A stretch of DNA of 64,000 nt from JANXZS01 sp963797255 (GCA_963797255.1 CAWCOV010000015.1:1-64000), one strand, 5' to 3'; counted from the first letter of the stretch, positions 1 to 11,470 are shown. Made by a program: numbers and translations. Notes: generated by a model from the sequence alone, not told the origin.

Positions 1-450
1 CTGCTCCGAAACCAACGACTGTTAGGGCCGCCCATTCGTGAGAAGAGTCTCCGTCCTTTGCAGGATTTCACGGCACTGCCGGGCAGAGCCAGGGGTATTT
101 TGCCTCGGCCCGACCGATTTCAAATGGATCGGTAAATCCGCCCCGTATTGCGGGCTCGCTACTGTTAGCAAACCTTGTGCAAGCTGCCTGCGCCCGTTTT
201 AAGATCGCCGCCGGGATCGCTTTCCTGCGGGTTTGCGTAGTTGAGCGGAGCTGGATGGGGAGCCAGAAAAAACGGGAAAGCATTTTGTTTGAAGCTTTAA
301 ATCGGCACGCTCGCCAGACCAACCGAAAACAATAGCCGATAAGGTCCTGGGGTTTCGTAGCAACAATCGGCAGAAAAATAAATTCCGTTTCGTGGTACAA
401 GAGTACAAAAGATGTGCCGATTGGCAAGCCCCGTACCTTTAGGAGGCGTG
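1..450. other. Non-coding start of window
   Basis: No convincing gene is seen on either strand. Open frames here have no recognisable protein content. The right end holds a strong AGGAGG Shine-Dalgarno (441-446) in front of the ATG at 451 of the receptor pseudogene, so this stretch probably contains that gene's promoter, which I cannot pinpoint. Confidence 0.5.
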
Positions 451-3400
451 ATGCTGCAAAGAAGCGAGAGAGCCTTAGGGATCTGCTGTTGGTGGTAATC
501 GCATTCATCTGTGGCTGCCCCAGCGCTGTCCAAGCCCAAGCGATCTATGGATCGGTCTACGGTACGGTCACCGATAAAACGGGCGCCGCCATCCCCAACG
601 CCACCATCACCGTAACCGACCAGAGCAAGGGAACATCGGTTCAGGTGACCTCCAATGAGTCGGGCGGGTACACGGTCCCAAATCTGATTCCAGACGTGTA
701 TGACGTCAAGGCGTCCGCAGGCGGGTTCGCCCCGTGCAAACTACTGGAATCCAGGTGTCAGCCGACACGTCACCGAAGGTCGACCTGCAACTCAGCGTCG
801 GCGTCGCCAGCGAAAGCGTCACCGTTACTAGCGCGCCCCCACAGCTTCAAACCGACCGCGCGGAAGTTGGGACTGTTTTTAATCAAAGGTCCATTTCCGA
901 TCTACCCATCCAGGGGCGTAACTTTGCCAGCCTGCAGCTGTTGATTCCCGGAGCCCAGGCAATGGGCTGGACGCAGAACAACGCTGAGGACGCGCAGGGC
1001 AGCCCGACGGTCAATATCGCGGGGCAAAACTTCTCGGGAGTCGGCTATCTGCTCGACGGCGCGTCGAACCAGGACCCCATTCTTGGGCAAATCGTTATCA
1101 ACCCGCCGCTGGATGCTGTGGGCGAGGCGAAAATCCTGACGCAAAGCTACGACGCGGAATTCGGGCAGTCGGTAGCGGCTGTTGTAAACGCACAGACCAA
1201 GTCGGGGACCAACAGCTTCCATGGGAGCGCATTCGACTACCGGCGAAGCGGCGCCCAGCTGGCGCGCAATCCTTTTAACCAGTTCGCGCCCTATTCCTCG
1301 CTGTCCAGTCGCTTGACTCCGCCGGCGCTCTACAGCCAATTTGGAGGGTCGGTGGGCGGCCCCGTTCTCAAGAACAAATTGTTTTTCTTCGGCGACTACC
1401 AGGGTGTCCGGCAACGCAATGGAGCTTCCGCTCAAGAAACCGTTCCGACGGCCCTTGCTCATAATTCATGTCTCTCCGGGAATGGATGCGATCTGAGCGA
1501 ATTTCTGGCTGGCCGCGGGCCGCTCCAGGGCCAGATCTACAATCCCCGCGTCATTAACCCGGGCACGGGACCGGCGCCTTTTGTAAACAACTTCATTCCT
1601 AGCCAGTATCTTTCTTCCCAGGCGCTTTACCTCCTCAAGCTGATTCCGCTGCCCAATTCGCCGGGTACACAGGCGGGCACCGCCAATAACTACAATTCGG
1701 GGGGCACCGGGGCCACCAACCAGAACCAGTTCGATGTGCGCGTCGACTACGAGGTTCGCGAGGCAATCCATGCCTTTGGCCGCTACAGCTATTTCAACAA
1801 CGCGAACTCGGCCAGTACCATTTTTGGAGCAGCCGGCGGCGCGGGCTTTTCGTCGATCTCAAACAACTTTGGAGGTTCCGCAACTGGCCGCAACCAGAGT
1901 GCGGTAGCCGGCATGGATATCGCTTTGAATCCCAAGTTTCTCACCGACTTCCGTCTGGGATACCTGCGCTATCACGTCTCCACGCAAAAATACGATGGCA
2001 CGGAGGACCTGGCCACCGAGGCGGGCATCCAGGACTGAATACAGGTACGACCTTCACCGCCGGCGCTCCTGGTTTTTTCCTCAACAATACAAGCGGAGGA
2101 AGCGGCGACGGACTGTCCAGTTTCGGTTCGAGTTTGCAGGTGAACGCATGCAACTGCCATCTGCTGGAGACCGAGGACCAGTATCAGGTGGTGAATAACT
2201 GGACCAAAATCATGGGCAATCACACCGTCAGATTCGGGGCGGATCTGCGCTACGCGCGAAATCTCCGCGTTCCAAGCGATAGCAATCGCGCGGGTGAAGT
2301 GACGTTCAGCGCCACCGACACTGAGAATACGACCCTGGGCACCCCCGGTGGCCTGGGTCTGGCGAGCTTTCTTCTGGGCGATGTCACCAATCTCAGCCGC
2401 TATGTCAGCTCGTCGACCAACGCCAAGGAATCGCAGAAGATTATCTTCAGTTATGCGCAGGACACCTGGCGGCTACCCCAAACCTGACCTTGACCCTGGG
2501 CCTTCGCTGGGAATTCTACTTCCCCGAAGCGGTCAATGGCCGTGGGAATGGCGGCTTCACAGATCTCAAAACCGGCTCATTCCGCGTGGCGGGCTATGGG
2601 CCATACAACACAGCGATGGGTGTCAGCAAGGACTTCAAGAATCTTGCTCCGCGCATCGGCATTGCCTACCAGGTGAATCCGAAAACTGTCATTCGCGCCG
2701 GCTACGGGCGAAGCTTTGACATCGGAGTCTTCGGAACTCTTTTCGGTCATGTGGTCACCCAGAATCTCCCGGTGCTTGCCAATCAGAACCTGACCAACGC
2801 CGGCGCCAATACTTCCGCTTTCAATCTCACTGTCGGTCCTACCCCGTTTGTCTTTCCCTCGATTCCCTCCAATGGCCTGATTCCGATCCCGGATGGCGTG
2901 AGCGCCAAAGTCCGCGAGGATCCCCAGCCTCTCCCCACCGTGGATGCCTGGAATTTGAGCGTGCAGCGGCAACTAACCAATTCCGTCAGCGCGACCCTGG
3001 CTTACGTCGGCAACAAAGGCAGCCATACGTTTGCCGGCGATGGGCAGACGGTCAATCTGAATGGCGCCGCTGCCTGCATACCGGGAGCGAAAGCGTTAAC
3101 GGTCAAGGGCTTTGCTGGAATCCCCCGCCTCCCGCGGGACAAACCGAAACCAGCAACACGAATTACCTCAGGCACTACTACAACCAGTTCGGCTGGACCC
3201 AGGGCCTAACCTACTATCACGATGGATTCGACACTCATTACAACGCCCTGCAGGCTACCCTGGATAAACACTTCTCCCAAGGTTTGCAGTTTACGGCAAG
3301 GTATTCGTGGCAAAGGGCGTTCAACTACGGAAACAGATTATGCCCAGATCGATAGGTCCGTCAATTACGGAAGGTTCGATGACTTGCGGGAGCAGGAGTT

Positions 3401-3982
3401 CCAGCTCTACGGGAACTACAGCCTGCCATTCGGACGTAACAAGCAATTCCTCAGCAACGTTCCAAAGTGGTCGGATCTCCTGATCAGTGGCTACAATTTG
3501 AGCCCGTCTTTAAACTGGTCCAGCGGTCTACCCTTCAGTCCAAGCTATGGCGAGTGCGGATCCGACATACCGAGCGGACCCTGCCAGCCTAACAAGGCGG
3601 TTGGCACTATGCCCACGAATCTCACTTCTTTCAACACCACATCCCACAGGCGGACCTACTTCACGCCGTTACCCTGCTCCCTAATGGCTCGACTACCGGA
3701 CCGTTCTCCCGGCCCAACCTCGATATATTCGGCGATGCTCGACGCAACAACTACACGGGCCCATCGTTCTTCAATACCGACCTGTCCATAGCCAAAAACA
3801 CTCCGATCCATGAGAACATCACAGCCCAGTTCCGTATCGATGCCTTCAATTTCTTCAATTACATCAGTCCGGCAAATCCAGGAAACACTTGCATCGATTG
3901 CGCTGGCGCCGGGATCATCACCGGGATGGCAATCGGACAAAGTCCGCGTCAACTGGAATTTTCTGTGACATTCAATTTTTGA
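451..3982 (+). pseudogene. TonB-dependent receptor, Oar-like, with multiple frameshifts
   Basis: Remnant of an outer-membrane TonB-dependent receptor of the acidobacterial Oar-like type (usually about 1,100-1,200 aa), expected to import large ligands such as oligosaccharides. Recognisable parts in order: signal peptide ending PSAVQAQA, carboxypeptidase-regulatory-like domain (YGSVYGTVTDKTGAAIPNATITV), plug region (LPIQGRNFASLQLLIPG, NIAGQNFSGVGYLLDG), TonB beta-barrel and a terminal FSVTFNF, whose aromatic last residue is typical of outer-membrane barrels. The reading frame changes about seven times, near 480, 730, 2035, 2475, 3110, 3325 and 3645. Each piece gives good family sequence in its own frame, so these look like single-base indels. 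I chose the ATG at 451 because AGGAGG sits 4 bases before it; its frame breaks within 15 codons. It lies upstream of glycoside hydrolase genes, which fits a former sugar-uptake role. Confidence 0.85.
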
Positions 3983-4118
3983 GTTGGTCCAGGCATATCA
4001 TGGGTCGGGCGCCGCGGGAGATCGCAAGTCCGCAGATTCCGCGGGGCTCATTACAAAGCAATAATGTCTTTTTCCCCGGGAGCGCGGCAACCATGTTCAC
4101 GGCAACAGGATACGGAAT

Positions 4119-6539
4119 ATGGTCGCCCGTACCATGGGCGGCCTCTCTTTGTTTTCACCACGTGCGGGATGGCGATGGCCCAGGGTGGTCCGCTGGTGCT
4201 GGAGCGGGGGGAGGACGATTTCCCTTGAGCCGTATGCCCCGAACATCTTGCGGGTCACGATGAGGATCGACAGGGCTGCGGCTGCCGGGCCTCCAGGATA
4301 CGGATTTACGGCAAAACCAACGGCTGATGGCTGGACGCACGAGCGCGATGCAAAGGGTTACGACGTGTTTCGTTCCGGGCGGATGGTGGTGCGTGTCGCG
4401 CCGGGAAATCTGCCCGAGGACCAACAGCCCAAGCCAATGCCGCTGGACTCGCTCAACCTCGAATTGCGCCAGATCTACTTTGGAGGCGGTGGCGGCGGGA
4501 ATGGTCCTAACGACGGCGGAATCGGACCGCATGATGACTCTCTGCTGGTAACAACGGCGGAAGGCAAGACGCTGCTGCATATGCGCTCCTGGGCGATGGA
4601 TCCAGAAAGCGAGGAGGTAGCGGCAAGGGACGCGGCCGGGAAGGGCTACCGGGTTGTGTCCACATTCGACTCGCCGTCAGACGAGCACTATTACGGATTG
4701 GGGCAGCAGCAGAAAGGCTGGATGGATCTGCGGGACCATCAGGTCCGCTGCTGGCATGATTACTAGGCGATTGGCGGCGAGAATGTGTGTGTGCCGTTCA
4801 TGGTCTCGAGCCGAGGCTACGGACTGGTGTGGGACAATCCTTCCAAAACAACCGTTGACCTGGGATTCAATGGGCGGAATGTCTGGTCGTCAGAGGTTGG
4901 AGACCGCGTTTCGTATTTCGTGATTGTGGGGCAGACCAGCGACGAGATTTACGCAGGCTACCGTTTGCTGACCGGCATAACGCACATGCTGCCGAGGGCC
5001 ACCTATGGATATATCCAGAGCAAGGCGATCTATCCAACACAGGAACAGGTTCTCGACGTGGCGAAGGAGTATCGCCAGAAGAATCTGCCGCTCGACGTGA
5101 TGGTCGTGGACTTTCTGAACATGACGAAGCAGGGTGAGATGGATCTCGACCCGAAGCGCTGGCCGGATCCGGCGGCGATGAATCGCGAACTCAATGCGAT
5201 GGGCGTGGGGACGCTGTTGAGTGTGTGGCCGCACTTCTCGCCCGGGACGCAATTCTACGACATGCTGCTGAACAAAGGCTGGCTGATCCATACGCCGGAC
5301 GGAAAGCCCGATTCAGGAGGCTTCAAACAAGTAATTGGCCCCAATATTGACACCACAAATCCTGAGGCGGCGAATTGGTTCTGGGAGAAGATTCGCGACC
5401 GGTACGTAAAGCCGTACGGCTTCGACTACATCTGGCTGGATGAAACCGAGCCGGATGTTGACCCGGCCAAGGACGTCTTCTCGATCGGTTCAGGAACTCG
5501 CTTTTACAATGCGTATCCGTTGTTTCATACAGCGTCGGTGTACGACGGGTTCCGTCGGGATTTTGGAGACAGCCGCAGGGTAATGATCCTGGCTCGGGCA
5601 GCATACCTGGGGGCGCAACGCAACGGCACGGTGTTCTGGTCGAGCGATATCACCTCGACGTGGGACATGCTCAAGCGCTCAGTTCCGGCGGGATTGAATT
5701 TTACGGCAACCGGACTGGCCTACTGGGACACCGACATCGCCGGGTTCTTCTCGCCGGTGCTTGCTGCGGACTACCACGCAGAGCATAAGCCGCTGATCGA
5801 TGGATCGGATGTACGCGCCACGATTGGGAACTATGAGGACTATCCCGAGCTCTTTGTGCGCTGGTTCGAGTGGGGAGCCTTTCAGCCGGTAATGCGGGCG
5901 CACGGAGAGAGAAATCACAACGAGGTATGGTCTTACGGCAAACAGGCGGAGCCGATCCTCGCGAAATATCTAAGGCTGCGCTACCAGCTTCTGCCCTACA
6001 CCTACTCGGTTGCATATCGCACTTACCAGACAGGTGCTCCGTATATGAGGGCGCTGTTCATGGATTTCCCGAATGACCCGAAGGCCGCGGACATTCCGGA
6101 TGAGTATATGTATGGGCCGGCTTTTCTGGTGGCTCCGGTGACGGAGCAGGGCGCGACGCATCGAACGGTGTATCTGCCGGCAGGAAGTGACTGGTACAAC
6201 TACTGGACCAATGAGCGGCTGCACGGGGGACAAAGTATTCTCGTGGATGCTCCGATCGATACTTTGCCGCTGTTTGTAAAGGCGGGAAGCATTGTGCCGT
6301 TTGGGTCAGAGGTGCTGAGCGCCCAGCATCCGCAGACGATCGCGTCAGTGCGCGTTTATCCGGGAGCGGATGGAAGCTTCACTCTTTTTCAAGACGACGG
6401 AAAGACCTACGGGTACGAGACGGGTGGCGGGTCAGTCACGACGCTTACATGGAACGATGCAGCGCATCAACTGAAGCACGAGGGAGCGCCAGCTTGGACT
6501 GAACCGGATGCATCCGTGGTGAAAATAGTAGGCAGGTAA
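4119..6539 (+). pseudogene. GH31 alpha-glycosidase (alpha-xylosidase-like), amber stop and 5' frame damage
   Basis: Glycoside hydrolase family 31, closely similar along its whole length to the intact copy at 27838-30294. The catalytic nucleophile motif WLDETEPDVDP and the acid/base region FWSSDITSTWDML are both present. A single in-frame TAG at 4764-4766 interrupts the N-terminal beta-sandwich in the segment CWHDY*AIGGENVCVPF; the paralogue reads CWHDYSSIGGENVCVPF, so Ser was replaced by stop. The 5' end is damaged too: the signal-peptide-like stretch FTTCGMAMAQ is in another frame and rejoins near a run of six G at about 4206. Substrate by family motif is probably alpha-xylosides such as xyloglucan oligosaccharides (inference). 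Readthrough from an internal start is possible but would lack part of the N-terminal domain. Confidence 0.85.
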
Positions 6540-6776
6540 ATGGGACCTGACGCTGTACATGCCTTTCGATCGCCTCCATTCGGTTCTCGCACCATTACAC
6601 CGACCTGGAGATAGACTCATCGAAAGCTGGCGGATCGATCACAGCCAGGGAAATTCACACCGATCGCTGAGCTACCTGACACCAGAAGGGTTGGCAACTA
6701 GACTCTCACTAGCCTGGGCTAACCGAAGAGGCAGTCGGAATTTGCACCGGCAGAAGCCCACTCGCGAGGTGAACCT

Positions 6777-7826
6777 ATGAAGCGCGCTCTCAAGCTGCAA
6801 CGTAGCGTTTCCATCTTATTTGGATTTTCATTGGGGTTAGCTTGCTTCACGGGAACGTTCGAAGCAGCCGCGAACGGTCAAAATGCCAATCCTGTTTCCA
6901 GGGCCGAGGAACTGGTGAAACACGGTCGGCTCGACGAGGCTCTTGGAATATTGAACCCGCTCACCTCAACCAATCCGGAGCCCAAGGGAGCGGAATATCT
7001 GCGGGGAATGGTGCTGTACCAGAAGGGCAATTTCCATGATGCGGCGAGCGCCTTCGCAAACGCGGCGGAGCAGGATCCGGGCGATCTCGAAGCAATGAAG
7101 ATGGAGGGCGCGAGCCTGTTTCGCATGGGCCGATCCGCGGAAGCAATTCCGTTGCTCGAAAAGGCCAAAAGTGCGTCCCAACGGCTTAACGTCGATCCCG
7201 AGTATGTGCTGGGGCTTTGTTACTTGGACACGAACCGGTATGATGATGCCCGTCATGCTTTCGCAACCCAGTACGATTTTCCGCCGGACTCCGCGCAAGC
7301 GTACCTGTTGGAAGGACGACTGCTGATCCGCCGTGGATACCTTCCTCCCGCAGAAAAAGCGACTCTCAAGGCGCTCGAACTCAAGCCGGATCTACCGCTG
7401 GCTCACATGCAGCTAGGCCAAATCGCCCTGGCGCGCAACGACCTTCCGGTGGCCATTGCGGAGTTCACCTCTGAACGAAACTTAAATCCGATGTTCGGCA
7501 CTGTATACGATCGGCTGGGAGACGGCTACCTCCGCAGCGCAGACTACGCCAACGCCCAAAAGGCACTGGATCGCGCAATTGTGCTCGAACCAACAATCAA
7601 CATCCCTTACATCCTGCTCGGTAAAGTGATGTTAGAGCAGGACGACGCCCTCACGGCGACGATGTACCTGAAGCACGCAATCGAAATAGACGAAAAGAAT
7701 TCGATGGCACACGCGTTGTTGGGGCGAGCCTACCGTTCGTTGGGCCGGACGGAGGACGCAGAAGCTGAACTCCGAACTGCGGCAAGACTCCAGCAAACGG
7801 CGCCGCCTTTGGATCAATCCAAATAG
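6777..7826 (+). CDS. TPR-repeat exported protein
   Basis: A 349-aa protein with an N-terminal hydrophobic signal segment (about residues 10-33) followed by tetratricopeptide repeats over residues 42-335, shown by recurring patterns such as AEYLRGMVLYQKGNFHDAASAF and AHALLGRAYRSLGRTEDAEAEL. TPR proteins mediate protein-protein contacts; this one should act outside the cytoplasmic membrane. It follows the GH31 gene on the same strand, as TPR genes often follow CAZyme genes in acidobacteria, but a 237-bp gap suggests its own promoter. GAGGTG lies just before the ATG. It is intact although both neighbours are broken. The partner is unknown. Confidence 0.8.
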   Translation: MKRALKLQRSVSILFGFSLGLACFTGTFEAAANGQNANPVSRAEELVKHGRLDEALGILNPLTSTNPEPKGAEYLRGMVLYQKGNFHDAASAFANAAEQDPGDLEAMKMEGASLFRMGRSAEAIPLLEKAKSASQRLNVDPEYVLGLCYLDTNRYDDARHAFATQYDFPPDSAQAYLLEGRLLIRRGYLPPAEKATLKALELKPDLPLAHMQLGQIALARNDLPVAIAEFTSERNLNPMFGTVYDRLGDGYLRSADYANAQKALDRAIVLEPTINIPYILLGKVMLEQDDALTATMYLKHAIEIDEKNSMAHALLGRAYRSLGRTEDAEAELRTAARLQQTAPPLDQSK

Positions 7827-8248
7827 GATCAAGAATTCCAGAACACCATTCATTTCGGAAGATCAGCCGGCCCGCAATGACTTCGATCCGACCCTTTTGA
7901 GAGAGATCCGAGCGAAGCTTGCTGAATCGAACAACATGGAGAAGAACTTCTTGATCCACCGACCGAACAGAGCTGCAGCGGCCGTGGGCGCGAGCATCGG
8001 GGGCACGCAGGAAGGTCGCCGTCGGCGTGGCGCGGGCCGGACATGTCCGTAGTGTCGGTGGTAAGCAAATAGGTGAAAGCAGTCCTGTAATCCTCGGGAC
8101 TCCGCTACTTGGTTGCTGGTATTTCGAATCTATTTAAGAGCTCACTCGAGGAGAGGCGAGCTGACCCGGAAGATGAGTAGTGTCTGACGGAGAGAGGTCG
8201 TCAGGCGATTTACCAGTGACTTGCGCCTATTGGAAGGAACACTAAATC
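7827..8248. other. Intergenic region without clear gene
   Basis: About 420 bp without a frame that resembles a known protein. It ends in GGAAGGA a few bases before the ATG of the GH29 fragment at 8249, so the promoter of that gene should lie here. Confidence 0.5.
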
Positions 8249-8872
8249 ATGAACCGCAGATCATTCCTTTCAGCTGGCGCCTCAGCCTTAGCATGGGCCA
8301 CGGCTGCCAAGTGCGGGTACTCGCAGCTCTTTCACGGGCCTGTCTCTGAAGGGCCGTTTCAGCCCGATTGGGAATCGCTTCAGTCCTACAAATGTCCGGA
8401 GTGGTATCGCGACGCAAAACTCGGAATATGGGCGCATTGGAGTCCGCAATGCGTGCCTGAGCAAGGCGACTGGTACGCAAGGAATATGTACATCCAGGGG
8501 ATGAGCCAGTATCAGTCTCATCTTGAGACCTACGGCCATCCGTCGAAGTTTGGATATAAGGATATCTGCAACCTCTGGAAGGCCGAGAAGTGGGATCCGG
8601 AGAGTCTCATCAAGCTCTATAAGAGTGCGGGCGCTCAGTATTTTGTCGCGCTCGCTAACCACCATGACAATTTCGATTGCTGGAACTCGAAGCATCAGCC
8701 ATGGAACTGCGTCAAGGTAGGTCCAAAGCGCGACATTGTGGGGACCTGGGCCAAGGTGGCGCGTTCCCACGGGTTACGATTTGGGGTCAGCTATCACGGA
8801 ACCCCCGGCCGCGTGTGGGACGAATTTTTGCCCGTGCGCTACAAGAGCGACGTCACCGGACCGCTCGCGGGT
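8249..8872 (+). pseudogene. GH29 alpha-L-fucosidase, C-terminally truncated (copy 1)
   Basis: First part of a family 29 alpha-L-fucosidase, an exo-enzyme that releases L-fucose from glycans. A Tat-like signal (MNRRSFLSAGASALAWA) is followed by typical GH29 sequence: WYRDAKLGIWAHWSPQ, GDWYARNMYIQG, YFVALANHHDNFDCWNS and GLRFGVSYHGTP. Homology stops at GPLAG (8859-8872). From there the plus strand is the reverse complement of another GH29 gene running the other way. The part expected to hold the nucleophile Asp and the C-terminal domain is gone. The residual frame runs to 8944 but those residues are antisense to the partner gene. Confidence 0.85.
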
Positions 8873-9856
8873 TTCCGGAATGCCCGCCGCCACTCCTCGT
8901 TCCCAATCCACCACGCAGGTTCCAAACTGGCAGTCGCTTGGTAGCTTGCTGAAATAGACCGCTTCGCATTTGCCGCCGTGGCGCTTGGCGTCGAGATTGT
9001 AAAGGTTCGCTACCAAGGCCAGCCCGAAATCTTCAAAAAAGATGTCGCCGTCGGTATAAAGCAGGTCGGGTTGGTAGTTGTCCACCAGGTCCTTGATGCG
9101 GTTGAAGTAATGCTGTTTCCATGCAGTAGGTGCTTCGCGGTCGTTCAGCAGGCACTCGCTGTACGGATAATAGGCAGGCAGTTCGTGGTAGAGATCGGCA
9201 TAAGCGGAATTGGCGCCATCATACGCCGCTCCGGCCAAGGGCCCCGTCTTGTCGCTCATATGCGACGTCGAAAACCAGTGATAGCTCGGAGCCAAATGCT
9301 CACTCACTCCGAAACGCAGCCCGTGTTTCTCCGCGGCCTTCTTGAAGGCGCCGACAATATCCCGCTTCGGCCCAACGGCGACGGAATTCCAGCGGGGCTG
9401 GTATTTTGAGTTCCACAAATCGAACCCGTCGTGGTGCACGCCCATACTGCAGAAATATTTCGCCCCCGCGTTCTTGTAGAGCCCGAGCAGGTGATCCGGA
9501 TCGAACTTATCCGCTTTCCATGTCGGAAGAATGTCTTTGTATCCAACCTTGGTTGGGTGGCCGTAGGTCTTCACGTGATACTCGTACTGCTTGTTTCCCT
9601 GGATGTACATGTTGCGTGCATACCAGTCGCCATATTCGATCGCAGACTGGGGACCCCAATGCGCCCAGATGCCGAACTTGGCATCGCGATACCAGTCAGG
9701 CGCTTGCCACTCCCGCAGCGATTCGCGCGTGCCCTTGAATGGCCTCGGAGCGATGTCGAGCGCAGGGCCGGCGGGAAGGCTGAATAATTTACGCGACGAC
9801 AGAAGTGACGGCGCTGCCGCGATCATGGAAATTGCACTTCGTCTGCTGATTTTCAT
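8870..9856 (-). pseudogene. GH29 alpha-L-fucosidase, C-terminally truncated (copy 2)
   Basis: A second, diverged GH29 fucosidase on the minus strand. Its signal (MKISRRSAISMIAAAPSLL) is Tat-like, followed by WYRDAKFGIWAHWGPQ, YFCSMGVHHDGFDLWNS, GLRFGVSEHLAPSYHW and the barrel segment DLLYTDGDIFFE, whose Asp is at the usual nucleophile position. Genuine sequence ends at VVDWERGVAAGIPET (near 8870), where the gene abuts copy 1 in opposite orientation. It retains more of the barrel than copy 1 but lacks the rest of the C-terminal half. The frame continues into antisense copy 1 to 8774, so a chimeric 360-aa protein could be made. Confidence 0.85.
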
Positions 9857-9973
9857 CGTCTCGGTTCTCCCGCGGAGCTGGCTCTGAAGCCAGCCGCGTG
9901 TCGCTCAGGCAAATCGCTTTATCCGAGAGTATCCTCAACCCGTGCATCCTTGACAAGACGAAACAGTCACAAC

Positions 9974-10510
9974 CTAGCGTCCGTGTGCAGCGCCAAGGTT
10001 GGGCCGCGACGAACCGGCGGGCATCGGCGGATGCTGATCGAAATAGTAGTAATACACCTTGCCGGTGCCCAACTGCGATTGCAGCCGTCCCCACGCCCAC
10101 GTATGCCAGCCGAATGCAGCATCGCGGCTCAGGTCGTGTGCTGATTTGGGCACGGTTGTCTGGCCGGCCGGTTAGGCTTTCAGCAGTCCATCGGCGAAGC
10201 TGTCGTAGCGTCCATGCACGCAAGTGATGTAATCGCGCGGGGTGGGATCGTGGGAGAAGCTCGCGTCTTCGTCCGAGTTGTAACCGATCAGAACCGGCAC
10301 ATTGTTGAACTGTTTTTCCTTGTATATCGTGTATTGATCGGTCGGAATCACCCTGCCGTCAATGATGGGCCACGCTAGCCTGCGCTGCGCGGCCATGATT
10401 TTTTCCGCCGGCATCCTGCGCAATTCTTCAATGGACGATGCGCCCGCATTCCTCGCGAGTGACGAGCATCGCGTGACTGACTGCGATAGTACCTGTCGTT
10501 TGGCGTTTGA
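9974..10510 (-). pseudogene. Carboxylesterase type B fragment
   Basis: Internal piece of a type B carboxylesterase (alpha/beta hydrolase, usually about 500 aa). Recognisable segments are AGASSIEELRRMPAEKI, IIDGRVIP, NNVPVLIGYNSDED and, further on, RDAAFGWHTWAWGRL and VYYYYFDQHPPMPAG. An in-frame TAA at 10172-10174 replaces the residue before PAGQTT, splitting the fragment. Neither the N-terminal half with the nucleophile Ser elbow nor the C-terminus with the catalytic His is present. It is a dead remnant, perhaps of a former polysaccharide acetyl-esterase near the fucosidases (inference). Confidence 0.75.
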
Positions 10511-10684
10511 GCGGCAAATGGCTGTCTTTGCAGCCAACCCGACAGGGCCTCAGGTGACTGTACACCTGTTCCGTGCTCACACGCCGCTACTACCGCTTTC
10601 GCTGCTCGGGTACCACCCTATAGAAACTGGCAAAGCTAAAAACCAGGCCAGTACTGCTCAAAATTCGGTGTCGGTTGTGGTGTC

Positions 10685-10863
10685 GGTTTGGATTGTAATT
10701 CTGCGCTCTTTCTTGCAATCACCTGCAACGCGACAAATCTCCTTTGATTGATTCAAACCAAAAGGGATAGCAACTAAATGCAGAGGCCTGCTACTTCCTG
10801 CAAAACGGTCTAGACGGTTTCCTAAACCGCAGGTCGGAAGTTCGAATCTTCCCGGGGTCACCA
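10685..10863 (+). repeat. Direct repeat copy 1 ending in tRNA-Arg(CCU) 3' half
   Basis: A stretch of about 180 bp that recurs in the same orientation at 36669-36849. Its last part (10809-10863) is the 3' half of a tRNA: anticodon loop TTCCTAA (anticodon CCT), variable loop, T-arm GGAAG-TTCGAAT-CTTCC, acceptor strand CGGGGTC and encoded ACCA. The 5' half, with the GACCCCG acceptor strand and a D-arm, is missing, so it is not a functional tRNA gene. tRNA 3' ends are common integrase attachment sites, so this is a candidate att site of an integrated element. Between the copies the last 55 bases differ at one position; the preceding 120 bp are more diverged. Confidence 0.7.
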
Positions 10864-11062
10864 AATTCCAATCATTAAAAAGGATAAGTGCCGATTTAGG
10901 TCAGCAAGATAAGGGTGCCCACCTATCGTGCCACTTTGTTCCAGATTTGTTAATCGATCGAAGTATCCGGATCGGGCCGGTAGATTTTCGTTAAGTCCTC
11001 CTGACGTTAGTCCTGGGTCTGCCGTGCTGGCTCAGCCCACGACGTTGATCTAAACTTGCTCT

Positions 11063-11470
11063 ATGTCAAATTGGACACCGTATAAGGCAAACACTCGAGG
11101 AATAGCGGTGAGCGTTGAGCCAACTTACCTTGAGGCGAGATCATCGCCGGAGAGCTCGCAGTATTTTTGGGCTTATCGAGTGATCATCGAAAATCAGGGA
11201 CAAGAAACGGTGCATCTGCTGAGCCGGCACTGGATGATCACGAATGCGCGTGGCGAATTGACCGAGGTCAAGGGACCAGGTGTTGTCGGGGAGCAACCGG
11301 TCCTCAAGCCAGGGGAGAGTTTTGAGTATACGAGCGGCGCGCCTCTCAACACGCCGTCGGGGATGATGGGCGGGGCTTACCAGATGGAGAGTGACAGCGG
11401 TGAGCGTTTTGATATTGAGATACCGACATTCTCGCTTGATCGCCCGGATCAGGGCGCATTTCTGAATTGA
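11063..11470 (+). CDS. apaG: ApaG family protein
   Basis: A 135-aa protein covering a complete ApaG (DUF525) domain, a small fibronectin-like beta-sandwich. Conserved blocks are GIAVSVEPTYL, YRVIIENQGQETVHLLSRHWMITN, GVVGEQPVLKPGESFEYTSGAPLNTPSGMMGGAYQM and a terminal FSLD. ApaG has been linked to Co2+/Mg2+ efflux in Salmonella; its molecular role is poorly defined. It is a single-gene unit, first after the tRNA-like repeat, with no strong Shine-Dalgarno before the ATG. The stop codon lies inside a 19-bp tandem duplication. Confidence 0.92.
   Translation: MSNWTPYKANTRGIAVSVEPTYLEARSSPESSQYFWAYRVIIENQGQETVHLLSRHWMITNARGELTEVKGPGVVGEQPVLKPGESFEYTSGAPLNTPSGMMGGAYQMESDSGERFDIEIPTFSLDRPDQGAFLN

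Noticed and set aside
68..539. Minus-strand frames opposite the receptor start
   Set aside because: No Shine-Dalgarno, no recognisable content, and they overlap the signal-peptide region of the receptor gene.
4764..4766. Amber codon read as pyrrolysine or by programmed readthrough
   Set aside because: The intact paralogue has Ser at the position, no readthrough context is visible, and the same gene has other frame damage.
10785..10863. Complete tRNA-Arg gene
   Set aside because: No 5' acceptor strand GACCCCG and no D-arm precede the anticodon arm; only the 3' half is present. The same holds for 36793-36849.
10658..10864. 68-residue minus-strand frame containing GRFELPTCGLGNR
   Set aside because: This peptide is the reverse reading of a tRNA 3' end and is a well-known false gene in databases; the sequence is the tRNA-derived repeat.
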